Shown here: positions 31,811 through 40,539 of the stretch, piece after piece
How positions within the stretch are numbered: position 1 is the stretch's first letter
Layout of the letters: each line of letters begins with the position of its first letter
From: Dechloromonas sp. H13
GTDB lineage: Bacteria > Pseudomonadota > Gammaproteobacteria > Burkholderiales > Rhodocyclaceae
Direction of reading: 5' to 3'
Length of the DNA stretch: 64,000 nt
Assembly: GCF_009469615.1 (NCBI RefSeq)
Contig: NZ_SSXX01000001.1
Span: 1-64,000 of the forward strand
The notes under the pieces: generated by a model
The model's database searches: none
Told to the model about the DNA's origin: nothing
The model's input: the letters and a program-made list of their open reading frames with translations, nothing else
Program-made: the position numbers and the translations under genes

Positions 31811-33718
31811 ATGCCGCTGCAGCCCGCCCGCCTCGAATTCAACCCCGACGGCACCCCGTTTTCCGCCGCCTACGGCGATGTCTATCACTCCGCCCACGGC
31901 GGGCCGGCGCAGGCGCGCCACGTCTTCCTCGGCGGCAACGACCTGCCGGCGCGCTGGCGCAACCGCGACCGTTTCGTCATCCTCGAAACCGGCTTCGGCC
32001 TCGGGCTCAACTTCCTCGCCGCCTGGCAGGCCTGGCGCGACGACCCGCAACGCTGCCGGCGCCTGCACTTCGTCTCCATAGAGAAGCATCCGTTCACCGC
32101 CGCCGACCTCGCCGCCGCCCAGCGCGCCTGGCCGGAATTCGCCGCGCTGGCCGGCGAACTGCAGCGGCACTGGCCGCTGCTGACACCCGGCATGCATCGC
32201 CTCCATCTCGACGACGGGCGGGTCGTCCTGACCCTCGTCTTCGGCGACGCGACGACGCAGCTGCGTGCGGTCGACGCCGCGGTCGATGCCTTTTTCCTCG
32301 ACGGTTTTTCGCCGGCGAAAAACCCCGAACTCTGGTCGCCCCAGCTATGCCTGGCGCTCGCGCGACTGGCGGCACCGGGCGCGACGCTGGCCACCTGGTC
32401 GGTCGCCGGCCAGGTGCGCGACGCGCTGGCCGCCGCCGAATTCGACCTCGAAAAGCGCCCAGGCTTCGCCGGCAAGCGGCAGATGCTAGTCGGCCGCTTC
32501 CGCTCGCGGCGGCCCGATCGCCACGCCCCGCCCGCCGAGCGCCGCGCCCTCGTCGTCGGCGCCGGCATCGCCGGCAGCACCTGCGCCCACGCGCTGGCCG
32601 CCGCCGGCTGGCAGGTCACCGTCCTCGAACGCGGCGCCGCGCCGGGCAGCGGCGCTTCGAGCAACCTGGCCGGCATGCTGCGCCCGCTGCCCAGCGCCGA
32701 CGACAACCGCCTCTCGCGCCTGACCCGCGCCGGCTTCTTCGCCACCCGCGCCCTGCTCGCCCGCCTGCCCGACGCCCGCTGGGCGCCCTGCGGCGTGCTG
32801 CACCTGGCGCGCGAGGCGGCGCATGAGGCGCAGCAGCGACGCGCCGTCGAACAACTTGGCTGGCCGCCCGAACTGCTCCGTTTCGTCGACCGCGACGAAG
32901 CCGGCCGCCTGCTCGGCCGCCCGGTCGCCAGCGGCGGCTGGTGGTTCCCCGGTGGCGGCTGGGTGCAGCCCCCGTCGTTGTGCCAAGCGGCGCTGGCCGC
33001 CTTTCCCGGGCGCATCGCGACGCGCTGCGCGGTTGCGGTCGACCGTCTGGAAAGGGCAAAAGCCGGCTGGCGCGCGCTCGACGCCGCCGGCGCCGTGCTC
33101 GCCGAGGCACCGGTGCTGGTCATGGCCGGCGGCGTCGGCGCCCCGCGCTTCGCGCAGTTCGCCTGGCTGCCGCAGCACGCGGCACGCGGACAGGTCAGCC
33201 ACCTGCCGGCCGACGGCAGCCCGTCGCTCCCCACCGTGCTGTTCCAGATCGGCTACGCGATGCCCGAGATCGACGGCATCCGCCTGATCGGCGCGTCGAC
33301 GTCCTACGATGACGATGAACCCGAAGCGCGCGCCACCGACCACGCCGACAACCTCGCCCGCCTCCGCCTGACGCTGCCCGACTTCGCCGCCGGCGTCGAC
33401 CCGGCGACGGTGGACGGCCGCGTCGGCTTCCGCCCAATGTCGCCGGACCGCCTGCCCATCGTCGGCGCCGTACCGGAAGCCGGCCCCGCCGCTGCCAACG
33501 CCCGCCTCCCCACCCTGCCCCGGCAAGCCGGCCTGTGGTGCCTCCAGGGCTTCGGCGCGCGCGGTATCGTCTGGTCGGCGCTGATGGCCGACCTGCTGGT
33601 TTCGCAACTGGAAGGCGAGCCGTTGCCGCTCGAGCGCGACCTGGTCGACGCCCTCGACCCCGGTCGCTTCCTGCTGCGCAGCGTGCGCCGCGGTACCGGT
33701 GAAGCCGATGATTCGTAA
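31811..33718 (+). CDS. mnmC: Bifunctional tRNA mnm5s2U methyltransferase/oxidoreductase
   Basis: A 635-residue two-domain enzyme completing mnm5s2U at the tRNA wobble position. The N-terminal SAM-dependent methyltransferase (about 1-235) has [14 protein letters not shown] and [17 protein letters not shown]. The C-terminal FAD oxidoreductase (about 245-620) begins with the dinucleotide motif [16 protein letters not shown] and continues [15 protein letters not shown]. No Shine-Dalgarno is visible, and a TTAAAAT lies only 7 bp before the ATG, so a leaderless mRNA is possible. The last codons are part of a 22-bp tandem repeat. Confidence 0.94.
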   Translation: MPLQPARLEFNPDGTPFSAAYGDVYHSAHGGPAQARHVFLGGNDLPARWRNRDRFVILETGFGLGLNFLAAWQAWRDDPQRCRRLHFVSIEKHPFTAADLAAAQRAWPEFAALAGELQRHWPLLTPGMHRLHLDDGRVVLTLVFGDATTQLRAVDAAVDAFFLDGFSPAKNPELWSPQLCLALARLAAPGATLATWSVAGQVRDALAAAEFDLEKRPGFAGKRQMLVGRFRSRRPDRHAPPAERRALVVGAGIAGSTCAHALAAAGWQVTVLERGAAPGSGASSNLAGMLRPLPSADDNRLSRLTRAGFFATRALLARLPDARWAPCGVLHLAREAAHEAQQRRAVEQLGWPPELLRFVDRDEAGRLLGRPVASGGWWFPGGGWVQPPSLCQAALAAFPGRIATRCAVAVDRLERAKAGWRALDAAGAVLAEAPVLVMAGGVGAPRFAQFAWLPQHAARGQVSHLPADGSPSLPTVLFQIGYAMPEIDGIRLIGASTSYDDDEPEARATDHADNLARLRLTLPDFAAGVDPATVDGRVGFRPMSPDRLPIVGAVPEAGPAAANARLPTLPRQAGLWCLQGFGARGIVWSALMADLLVSQLEGEPLPLERDLVDALDPGRFLLRSVRRGTGEADDS

Positions 33719-33742
33719 GGGTGAAGCCGACGATTCGTAAGC
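33699..33742 (+). repeat. 22-bp tandem duplication over the mnmC stop
   Basis: GTGAAGCCGATGATTCGTAA at 33699-33718, plus GG, is repeated directly at 33721-33742 with one internal base change and a different last base. The first copy encodes the last residues and the TAA stop of mnmC; the second lies just outside. It looks like a recent slippage duplication. Confidence 0.8.
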
Positions 33743-33834
33743 AGCCGTAACACTTTGTTTCGGCGTGCGCCAAACCCAGGGGCAAGGCGTTATTCTCGCT
33801 ACCAACGCCCCTCGCGGAACCCACGGAGCACACC

Positions 33835-34578
33835 ATGCAGGAAACCACCCGCAGCACCCATCCGGCCGTCATCGTCGCCGCCACCGCAGTCACCATCGCC
33901 AGCCTCACCGCTGTCGCCAGCCTGACCGGCCTGTTGCCGGGCAAATCGGCCACGGAACCGGCGTTGACCGCAGCTGCCCAGCCGACGGCAACGGAAGCCG
34001 TCCCGGCGAAGAACGAACAGTTCGCCCCGCCGCCGGCTGCCCAGGCCGCCCCCGCCAAGGCCGAACGCTTTGCGCCGCCGCCGGCCAAGCCGCACAAGAC
34101 GCAGCCGGCCGCCCAGTACGCCCCGCCGCCGCAAGCGACCGGCGAGCTGCGCTACGCCAGCGAGCGGACGACCACCGCCTACCATGGCAACGACGCCGGC
34201 ATCGACGTCATCCCGGCCCGGCCGGCCGCCGCGGCGCCGCCGCTCTGCCGCGACTGCGGCACCGTCGAGGCGGTGCGCGAAGTCAGCACCCCGGCCGAAG
34301 GCAGCGGCCTCGGCGCCGTCGCCGGCGGCGTCGTCGGCGGCCTGCTCGGCAACCAGATCGGCCGCGGCAAGGGCAACACCGCCGCCACCATCGTCGGCGC
34401 CGTCGGCGGCGCCTTCGCCGGCCACCAGACCGAAAAATACGTGCGTTCCGAGAAGAGCCAGCAGGTCACCGTCCGCTTCGAGGACGGCAGCACGCGCACC
34501 TTCAGCCAGGCCGAAAACAGCCGCTGGCAGGTCGGCGACCACGTGCGCCTGAGCAACGGCAGCCTGCTGCCGAACTGA
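33835..34578 (+). CDS. Glycine-zipper 2TM-domain protein
   Basis: A 247-residue protein. An N-terminal hydrophobic segment (about 11-35) would anchor it. A Pro/Ala-rich linker contains three imperfect repeats around FAPPPA (EQFAPPPAAQ, ERFAPPPAKP, AQYAPPPQAT). The glycine-zipper 2TM domain (about 155-200, GLGAVAGGVVGGLLGNQIG then VGAVGGAFAGHQTEKYV) is typical of SlyB/17-kDa outer-membrane-related proteins. The end has a small beta domain (VTVRFEDGSTRTFS). GGAG lies 6 nt before the ATG. An envelope role is likely; no specific function is known. Confidence 0.78.
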   Translation: MQETTRSTHPAVIVAATAVTIASLTAVASLTGLLPGKSATEPALTAAAQPTATEAVPAKNEQFAPPPAAQAAPAKAERFAPPPAKPHKTQPAAQYAPPPQATGELRYASERTTTAYHGNDAGIDVIPARPAAAAPPLCRDCGTVEAVREVSTPAEGSGLGAVAGGVVGGLLGNQIGRGKGNTAATIVGAVGGAFAGHQTEKYVRSEKSQQVTVRFEDGSTRTFSQAENSRWQVGDHVRLSNGSLLPN

Positions 34579-34601
34579 CCCCGGCCGGCGCAAACCGCAC
34601 G

Positions 34602-34629
34602 AGCCGCCGCGCGCAAGCCGGCGGCTTTT
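34602..34629 (+). terminator. Terminator after the glycine-zipper gene
   Basis: AGCCGCC (34602-34608) pairs with GGCGGCT (34620-34626), followed by T residues, 24 bp after the stop codon. Confidence 0.7.
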
Positions 34630-34738
34630 GGCATTTGCGGTGCCCGCCATCCATGTGCCTGCTCCAGTGGCGAGACTGTTGCGGTCAACCCCTGCTAGAC
34701 TCCATTTTTCACCAACCACAAGAGCAAGAGAGACACGC

Positions 34739-36010
34739 ATGAAACTCGAAACCCTCGCCGTCCACGGCGGTTATTCGCCCGACCCGACGACCAAGGCCGT
34801 CGCCGTGCCCATCTACCAGACGACTTCCTACGCCTTCGACAGCACCCAGCACGGTGCCGACCTGTTCGACCTCAAGGTGGCTGGCAACATCTACACGCGC
34901 ATCATGAACCCGACGCAGGACGTGCTGGAAAAGCGCATCGCCGCGATGGAGGGCGGCGTCGCCGCGCTGTGCATGGCGTCGGGCATGGCGGCGATCACCG
35001 CGGCGATCCAGACGATTACCGAGGCCGGCGACAACATCGTCACCTCATCCACGCTCTACGGCGGCACCTACAACCTGTTCGCCCACACCCTGCCGCAGTA
35101 CGGTATCGACGTGCGTTTCGCCGACTACCGCGATCCGGCCGCCTTCGAAAAGCTGATCGATGGCAAGACCAAGGCCGTCTTCTGCGAATCGGTCGGCAAC
35201 CCGCTGGGCAACATCACCGACTTCGAGAAGCTCGCCGAGATCGCCCACAAGCACGGCGTGCCGGTCATCGTCGACAATACCGTGCCCTCGCCCTACCTGT
35301 GCCGCCCCTTCGAGCACGGCGCCGACATCGTCGTCCATGCGCTGACCAAGTACCTCGGCGGCCACGGCAATTCCATCGGCGGCATCATCGTCGATAGCGG
35401 CAAGTTCCCCTGGGCCGAGCACAAGGCCAGGTTCAAGCGCCTCAACGAGCCGGACGTTTCCTACCACGGCGTCGTCTACACCGAAGCGCTCGGCCCCGCC
35501 GCCTACATCGGCCGCGCCCGCGTCGTGCCGCTGCGCAACATGGGCGCAGCGATTTCGCCGTTCAATGCCTTCCTGATCCTGCAGGGCGTCGAAACGCTGG
35601 CCCTGCGCATGGACCGCATCTGCGAGAATTCGCTGAAGATCGCGCAGTTCCTGCAGAAACACCCGAAGGTCAGCTGGGTCAACTACGCCGGCCTGCCCGA
35701 GCACAAGGACCACGCGCTGGTGCAGAAGTACATGGGCGGCCGCGCTTCCGGCATCCTCAACTTCGGCGTCAGGGGCGGCCGCGAAGGCGGCGGCAAGTTC
35801 CAGGATGCGCTGCAGCTGGTCACCCGCCTGGTCAACATCGGCGACTGCAAGACACTGGCCTGCCACCCGGCATCGACCACGCACCGCCAGCTGTCGCCCG
35901 AGGAACTGGCCAAGGCCGGCGTGTCGGAAGACATGATCCGCCTGTCGATCGGCATCGAGCATGTCGACGACCTGATCGCCGACCTCGACCAGGCGCTCAA
36001 CGCCGCCTGA
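34739..36010 (+). CDS. metY: O-acetylhomoserine sulfhydrylase
   Basis: A 423-residue PLP enzyme of the Cys/Met metabolism family. It makes homocysteine from O-acetylhomoserine and sulfide in the direct route to methionine. The pyridoxal lysine is in HALTKYLGGHGNS. Other family marks are TTSYAFDSTQHGADLF near the N-terminus and CKTLACHPASTTH near residue 380. Length and C-terminus (IGIEHVDDLIADLDQAL) are typical. GAGAG precedes the ATG. One dispersed motif copy (34680-34689) is centred about 55 bp upstream. The symbol could equally be metZ/cysD in other naming schemes. Confidence 0.92.
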   Translation: MKLETLAVHGGYSPDPTTKAVAVPIYQTTSYAFDSTQHGADLFDLKVAGNIYTRIMNPTQDVLEKRIAAMEGGVAALCMASGMAAITAAIQTITEAGDNIVTSSTLYGGTYNLFAHTLPQYGIDVRFADYRDPAAFEKLIDGKTKAVFCESVGNPLGNITDFEKLAEIAHKHGVPVIVDNTVPSPYLCRPFEHGADIVVHALTKYLGGHGNSIGGIIVDSGKFPWAEHKARFKRLNEPDVSYHGVVYTEALGPAAYIGRARVVPLRNMGAAISPFNAFLILQGVETLALRMDRICENSLKIAQFLQKHPKVSWVNYAGLPEHKDHALVQKYMGGRASGILNFGVRGGREGGGKFQDALQLVTRLVNIGDCKTLACHPASTTHRQLSPEELAKAGVSEDMIRLSIGIEHVDDLIADLDQALNAA

Positions 36011-36034
36011 TCCGGCAGCATCCCGGCTGCAGCG

Positions 36035-36063
36035 AGACCCGGCCGCGCGCCCGGTCTTTTTTT
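36035..36063 (+). terminator. Terminator after metY
   Basis: AGACC (36035-36039) and GGTCT (36053-36057) bracket a GC-rich imperfect stem, followed by seven T residues. Confidence 0.7.
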
Positions 36064-36175
36064 GCCCGTTCCGGCGCGCCGGAAAGCGCCGGCGCCTTGC
36101 GTTGTCATGACGTTGATCTATGCTGAAGTCTGCTGCCCCGCCACCGCCCGACCTCGACCGGAAGGAGTCCGACCC

Positions 36176-37108
36176 ATGCTCACCCCGACCCAGAAGCAGA
36201 CGGCCCAATCCATCGTCAATATTTTCGAGACCGGCTCGGTGCTCGGCAACTACGGCAGCGTCACCGTCATCGCCGGCGACACCGGCCATCTGACCTTCGG
36301 CCGTTCCCAGACGACGCTGGCGTCCGGCAACCTCCTGGCGCTGCTGCAACGCTATGGCGCCAACGCCGGCGCCCGCTTCGCCGGCCGCCTGCAACCGTGG
36401 CTGCCGCGCTTCGCTGCGGTCGACCTGCGTCTGGACGGCGAATTGCGCCTGCACAACCTGCTGCGGGCGACGGCCGACGACCCGATCATGCGGGAAACGC
36501 AGGATGTCTTTTTCGACGAGGTCTATTGGCGGCCGGCAGCCCGCAGCGCCGCCAACCTCGGCATCACCTCGCCGCTCGGCGTCGCCGTGGTCTACGACAG
36601 CACCGTCCACGGCTCATGGACGAAGATGCGCGACCGCACCATCCAGCAGGCCGGCAGCATCGCCGCTCTCGGCGAGCGCGACTGGATCGCCGCCTACGTC
36701 GCCACCCGCCATGCCTGGCTGGCCGCGCATCCGCGCAGCGACCTGCGGCGTACCGTCTATCGCATGGAAGCCTTCCAGCGCCTGATCGACCAGGGCTACT
36801 GGGGCCTCGAACTGCCGCTGGTCGTGCGTGAATCCGAAATCTCGCGCACGACGCTCGCCGCGACCCCGCCGGGCTGCTACGACGGCCCGCAGCCGGGCAC
36901 CCGCAGCCTGTCGCTGCAGACGCCGCTGGTGCGCGGGCTGGACGTCCGCCTCGTGCAACTGGGTTTGTCCGAGCGCGGCGTCAACATCAAGGCGGACGGC
37001 ATTTTCGGGCAGACCAGCGTCGCGCTGCTCAAGGGCTACCAGGCGAGCCACGGCCTGCCGGCCAACGGCGTCGCCGATCCGCAGCTGATCAGCCAGCTGC
37101 TGGCCTGA
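36176..37108 (+). CDS. GH46 chitosanase-like enzyme with peptidoglycan-binding domain
   Basis: A 310-residue protein. The N-terminal part fits the GH46 chitosanase fold: E18 in IVNIFETGS and D35 in VIAGDTGHLTFGRSQ are spaced like the catalytic pair of that family, with T40 five residues later. The C-terminal 70 residues are a PG_binding_1 domain (GLDVRLVQLGLSERG, ADGIFGQTSVALLKGYQ). There is no signal peptide at the start chosen by GGAG (MLTPTQKQTAQSIV). The glycan substrate may therefore be peptidoglycan-like rather than chitosan, and the export route is unclear. It stands alone after metY. Confidence 0.75.
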   Translation: MLTPTQKQTAQSIVNIFETGSVLGNYGSVTVIAGDTGHLTFGRSQTTLASGNLLALLQRYGANAGARFAGRLQPWLPRFAAVDLRLDGELRLHNLLRATADDPIMRETQDVFFDEVYWRPAARSAANLGITSPLGVAVVYDSTVHGSWTKMRDRTIQQAGSIAALGERDWIAAYVATRHAWLAAHPRSDLRRTVYRMEAFQRLIDQGYWGLELPLVVRESEISRTTLAATPPGCYDGPQPGTRSLSLQTPLVRGLDVRLVQLGLSERGVNIKADGIFGQTSVALLKGYQASHGLPANGVADPQLISQLLA

Positions 37109-37109
37109 A

Positions 37110-37349
37110 TCAGGCTTCCCGGTCGTCGGCCGGCGGCAACGGCGGCTGCGGACGGCTCATGACGTAGAGGACGCCGGCACAGGCGCCGAGGAAGGCGACG
37201 GCGGCGAGCGTGCTGGGCACCCAGGTATCGGCGAGGCCGCGTTCGATCCACAGCCAGACGAAAAGGCCGAACGCCGGGAGCGCCAGCACGACGCAGAAGA
37301 TCGCGGTAGCCAGCGCGAACTGCTGGCCGAGATGACGCTTCGGCGTCAT
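37110..37349 (-). CDS. Small two-helix membrane protein
   Basis: A 79-residue protein with two hydrophobic helices (about 10-32 and 43-62) and a Pro-rich acidic tail (SRPQPPLPPADDREA). Its ATG overlaps the stop of the secretin-like gene by 4 nt, so it is the last gene of that minus-strand unit. No family recognised. It may anchor or assist the secretin-like protein. Confidence 0.6.
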   Translation of the reverse strand: MTPKRHLGQQFALATAIFCVVLALPAFGLFVWLWIERGLADTWVPSTLAAVAFLGACAGVLYVMSRPQPPLPPADDREA

Positions 37350-38155
37350 CGTATTTCCTCCACCTGGAGCCAGATCGACTGCGCATCGCGGCCGCCGCCG
37401 GTCGAGCGGCCGAAGGTGCCGCCCTGGCTGGCGCTCGCCTCGCGGCTCGTGCCGCCGACTTCGATCCACTCGCCGAGACGCCCGGAAACGGTCGTCGTCA
37501 GGCGCTGGGTGCTGACGCTGCCGGGCGGGCCGAAACGGGCCGCGCTGTCGGCCTGCTGGCTGATGTCGATGGTCACGCGCTCGCCGACGAGGCGCGGCGT
37601 CGCGAAGAAGCCGCGGCCGATGTCCTGGAACACCACCGTCTCGCTGATCACCGCACCGCCGGGACCAATCGTCGCCTGGCGCATGGGCACCGGCAGCGAG
37701 CGCCCGACCTGGATGAAGGCCGCGCCACCCTCGACGGTCTGCACCATCTGGCCGGAATTCTCGCTGCGCGCGCCCTGCGTGTCCCACAGCCGCGCCTCGA
37801 CGTTGCTGCGCCCGCTATCGCCGATCACCACCCGCCCGCTGACTTCGCCGCCGCGGCTCGCCACCTCGCTTTCGCGGTTGTGGCTGACGCGGATCAGCAG
37901 GCGCCGGGACGGCCGGTCGATGGTCGCCAGCACGCGCCGGATCTCCTCGCGGTTGCGCGCGCTGGCGCGCAGGAACAGCTGGTCGTTCATGCCGGTCAGG
38001 GTGCCGCCGGGTTCGAGCAGCGGCAGCAGCGTCGGCAGCACCTGGTCAACCGTCTGGCTGCGCAGCGGAATGATCTCGAGTTCCTGTTGCGCCGCGGCCG
38101 GCCCGCCGAACAGCACCGCCAGGCACAGCAGCAGGCGGGCGAGCCCCGCGGTCAT
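37346..38155 (-). CDS. Short secretin-like protein
   Basis: A 269-residue exported protein. After a signal peptide (LLCLAVLFGGPAAAQQ) comes a secretin N1/NolW-like region, LEIIPLRSQTVDQVLPTLL through EEIRRVLATIDRPSRRLLI (about 25-90). The rest has segments such as GAAFIQVGRSLPVPMRQ that recall the start of a secretin core, but it is too short for a complete outer-membrane pore. It is coupled by 4-nt overlaps to the HD-GYP gene upstream and the small membrane gene downstream. It could be a pilotin-like or assembly component, or a reduced secretin relic. Confidence 0.6.
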   Translation of the reverse strand: MTAGLARLLLCLAVLFGGPAAAQQELEIIPLRSQTVDQVLPTLLPLLEPGGTLTGMNDQLFLRASARNREEIRRVLATIDRPSRRLLIRVSHNRESEVASRGGEVSGRVVIGDSGRSNVEARLWDTQGARSENSGQMVQTVEGGAAFIQVGRSLPVPMRQATIGPGGAVISETVVFQDIGRGFFATPRLVGERVTIDISQQADSAARFGPPGSVSTQRLTTTVSGRLGEWIEVGGTSREASASQGGTFGRSTGGGRDAQSIWLQVEEIR

Positions 38156-39402
38156 CCCGCGCAGCACAGGGCGACGCGGTGGCAATTGACGAGGTCGCCG
38201 GCGACGACAGCGACCACCGCCGGGTCGGCCCGCCCCTGGGCGACGCGCTCTTCGAGGACGGCCAGGATCTCGTCGGGCGCCATCGGCTTGCGGTAGGGCC
38301 GCTCCTGGGCCAGCGCCTGGAAGATGTCGGCGACGTTAATGATGCGCGCCTCGAGCGGCAGCGCGGCGCCGCCGACATGGAAGGGATAGCCGCGCCCGTC
38401 CGGCGTTTCGTGGTGGTAGTACGCCCAGCGGGCGAGGTCGTCGATGGCGTGCAGGCGCTTCAGTACCTGCCTGGTGCCGAAGCTGTGCCCTTTCATGATG
38501 TTGAATTCCTGCGGCGTCAGGGGATTGTGGCCCTCGATGATCTCGTCCGGGATCTGCAGCTTGCCGATGTCGTGCAGGAGCCCGGCCACCTCGATCTTCT
38601 CGCAGGTGACCGGATCGAGGCCCAGCTTGCCCGCCAGATGGCGCGCCAACAGGGAGACGCCGCGCGAGTGCTGCTCGGTATAGGGCGACTTGGCGTCGAT
38701 GATGCGCGCGAAGATGTCGGCGCACCGCTTGAATTCGTGCCAGCCGATCATGCGCAGGTCGCCGAAGCTCTCCATTTCCGCCTGGTACTGCTGCACGGCC
38801 TCCGGCTGCAGTTCCAGCCAGAAGGCCTCGCCTTCCGACAGGGCGAGAAAGGCGTCAACCAGGTCGGGAGCGAACAGCCGGCCACGCTCGGCGGCCAGAC
38901 GCTCGCGGATTTCCTCGGCGTGCGCCAGCGTCGTGTTGTCGGCGTGGAAGGGCGCCGCCAGGACATCGATGCGATCGGCCAGGAAAATGAGGTTGGCGTA
39001 GCGGATGGTCGCCTGGTCGAGCTCCTGCTGTTCCAGCCACATCCAGCGGCTGTGGTGGTAGCGGATGATCGGCGCGAGATGCGCCAGCGGCGCGAAATCC
39101 TGCAGCAGTTCCTCGCCGCGGATGCAGTGTTCCTGCGAACCCGACCATTCGAGGTCGACGACCAGGCGGCGGTGGACACGGGTCGACGAAACGCCGCAGT
39201 CGTGCAGCAGGCCGGCGTCGTAGAGCAGCAGCTGGGTCGGATCGTCGAGTCCCAGCCGGATCGCCAGTTCGCGCGCCAGCATGCCGACGCGGCGGCCGTG
39301 CAGGAGGTCGTCGACGCCGACGAGATCGACGGTGTTGGCGATCGTCATGACCAGCTGGCGCAGGTCGATGGCGAGGTCTTGCGGTACGAGGCGCTGATCC
39401 AC
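38152..39402 (-). CDS. Double-HD, HD-GYP c-di-GMP phosphodiesterase
   Basis: A 416-residue cytoplasmic protein. The N-terminal half is an HD-type domain with YDAGLLHDCGVS (about 55-66). The C-terminal half is a canonical HD-GYP domain with LLHDIGKLQIPDEII, HHETPDGRGYPF and ARIINVADIFQAL, expected to hydrolyse c-di-GMP. I chose a GTG start at 39402, just after the ZapE stop, because the frame upstream only antisenses or overlaps zapE. It overlaps the secretin-like gene by 4 nt. Pairing of HD-GYP with an envelope protein suggests c-di-GMP control of a surface structure. Confidence 0.85.
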   Translation of the reverse strand: MDQRLVPQDLAIDLRQLVMTIANTVDLVGVDDLLHGRRVGMLARELAIRLGLDDPTQLLLYDAGLLHDCGVSSTRVHRRLVVDLEWSGSQEHCIRGEELLQDFAPLAHLAPIIRYHHSRWMWLEQQELDQATIRYANLIFLADRIDVLAAPFHADNTTLAHAEEIRERLAAERGRLFAPDLVDAFLALSEGEAFWLELQPEAVQQYQAEMESFGDLRMIGWHEFKRCADIFARIIDAKSPYTEQHSRGVSLLARHLAGKLGLDPVTCEKIEVAGLLHDIGKLQIPDEIIEGHNPLTPQEFNIMKGHSFGTRQVLKRLHAIDDLARWAYYHHETPDGRGYPFHVGGAALPLEARIINVADIFQALAQERPYRKPMAPDEILAVLEERVAQGRADPAVVAVVAGDLVNCHRVALCCAG

Positions 39403-39407
39403 GGCGG

Positions 39408-40523
39408 TCAGCTCGCGACGTGCGCCAGGGCGAGATACTCGCGCGAGTTCATCTCGGTCAGGCGGCTGACGGTGCGGGCGAATTCGCCGGCCTGGGTGCC
39501 TTCGGTGTACAAGGCGTCGGCCGGGCAGTCGGCGGTGGCAATGAGCTTGACCTTGTGATCGTAGAAGACGTCGACCAGCCAGGTGAAGCGCCGCGCTTCC
39601 GAAGCCTGGTGCTGCGTCATCCGCGGAATGTGCGAGAGCAGCACGGTGTGGTAGCCGCGGGCGATTTCCAGGTAGTCGTTCTGCGAGCGCGGCCCGCCGC
39701 ACAGGGTGCGAAAATCGAACCAGATGACGCCGTGACCGCGGCGCACGGTGTCGATATTGCGCCCGAGCACCTCGATATGGCCGCCCTTCCTGCCCTCTTC
39801 CCCGGCCACCATGCGGAAGTAGTCGAGCATCTTCTTCTCGGCGCCGGCATCGGCGGGATGGTGGTAGATCTCGACCTGCTCCAGCGCCCGCAGGCGGTAG
39901 TCGATGCCGGCCTCGACCTCGAGCACGTCGAGCTGGCGCTTGAGCAGGTCGATGGTCGGCAGGAAGCTTTCACGGTGCAGGCCGTTTGGGTAGAGCCGGT
40001 CCGGCGGGTAGTTGGAGGTCATGACCAGGATGACACCCTTCTCGAACAGCCCGTCGAGCAGGCGGCCTAGGATCATCGCGTCGGCGATGTCGGAGACGTG
40101 GAATTCGTCGAAGCAGAGCAGGCGCACCTCGCGGGCGATCTGTTCGGCGATCTTGAGCATCGGGTCTGTCTCGCCCTTGTACTTGTCAAGATCGTGGTGA
40201 ATCTGCTGCATGAAGGCGTGGAAATGGATGCGCTTCTTGCGCCGATAGGGCACGGCGTCGTAGAAGCAGTCCATCAGGAAGCTCTTGCCGCGCCCGACGC
40301 CGCCCCAGAAATACAGCCCCCTCGGTGGCTTGGGCGGCGACAGCAGGCGTTTGAAGGTGCTGCCGCGGTCGACCTTGAAAACCAGCAGATTTCCGTAAAG
40401 CGCCTGCAGGGCGCTGGCGGCGGCCATCTGGGCGGCATCGGCAAAATAGCCCCGGGCCTTGAGCAGGGCCTCGTAGGCGTCGAGCATGCCCCGGGGGGAG
40501 ACGTTCAGTTTTTTGTGCGGCAT
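39408..40523 (-). CDS. zapE: ZapE/AFG1-family cell-division ATPase
   Basis: A 371-residue P-loop ATPase. Walker A is GGVGRGKS (about 76-83), Walker B is LLCFDEFHVSDIADA, and sensor MTSNYPPDRLYPNGL follows. ZapE associates with the Z-ring and is needed for division under stress; AFG1 relatives act with proteases. It starts at ATG 40523, with no clear Shine-Dalgarno. The stop lies 5 bp before the GTG of the HD-GYP gene, so translation is probably coupled. Confidence 0.92.
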   Translation of the reverse strand: MPHKKLNVSPRGMLDAYEALLKARGYFADAAQMAAASALQALYGNLLVFKVDRGSTFKRLLSPPKPPRGLYFWGGVGRGKSFLMDCFYDAVPYRRKKRIHFHAFMQQIHHDLDKYKGETDPMLKIAEQIAREVRLLCFDEFHVSDIADAMILGRLLDGLFEKGVILVMTSNYPPDRLYPNGLHRESFLPTIDLLKRQLDVLEVEAGIDYRLRALEQVEIYHHPADAGAEKKMLDYFRMVAGEEGRKGGHIEVLGRNIDTVRRGHGVIWFDFRTLCGGPRSQNDYLEIARGYHTVLLSHIPRMTQHQASEARRFTWLVDVFYDHKVKLIATADCPADALYTEGTQAGEFARTVSRLTEMNSREYLALAHVAS

Positions 40524-40539
40524 GGGACGAGATGATATA

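Noticed and set aside
37346..38155. Full type II/III secretion secretin
   Set aside because: At 269 residues it lacks room for the pore-forming core, and no other secretion-system genes are nearby.
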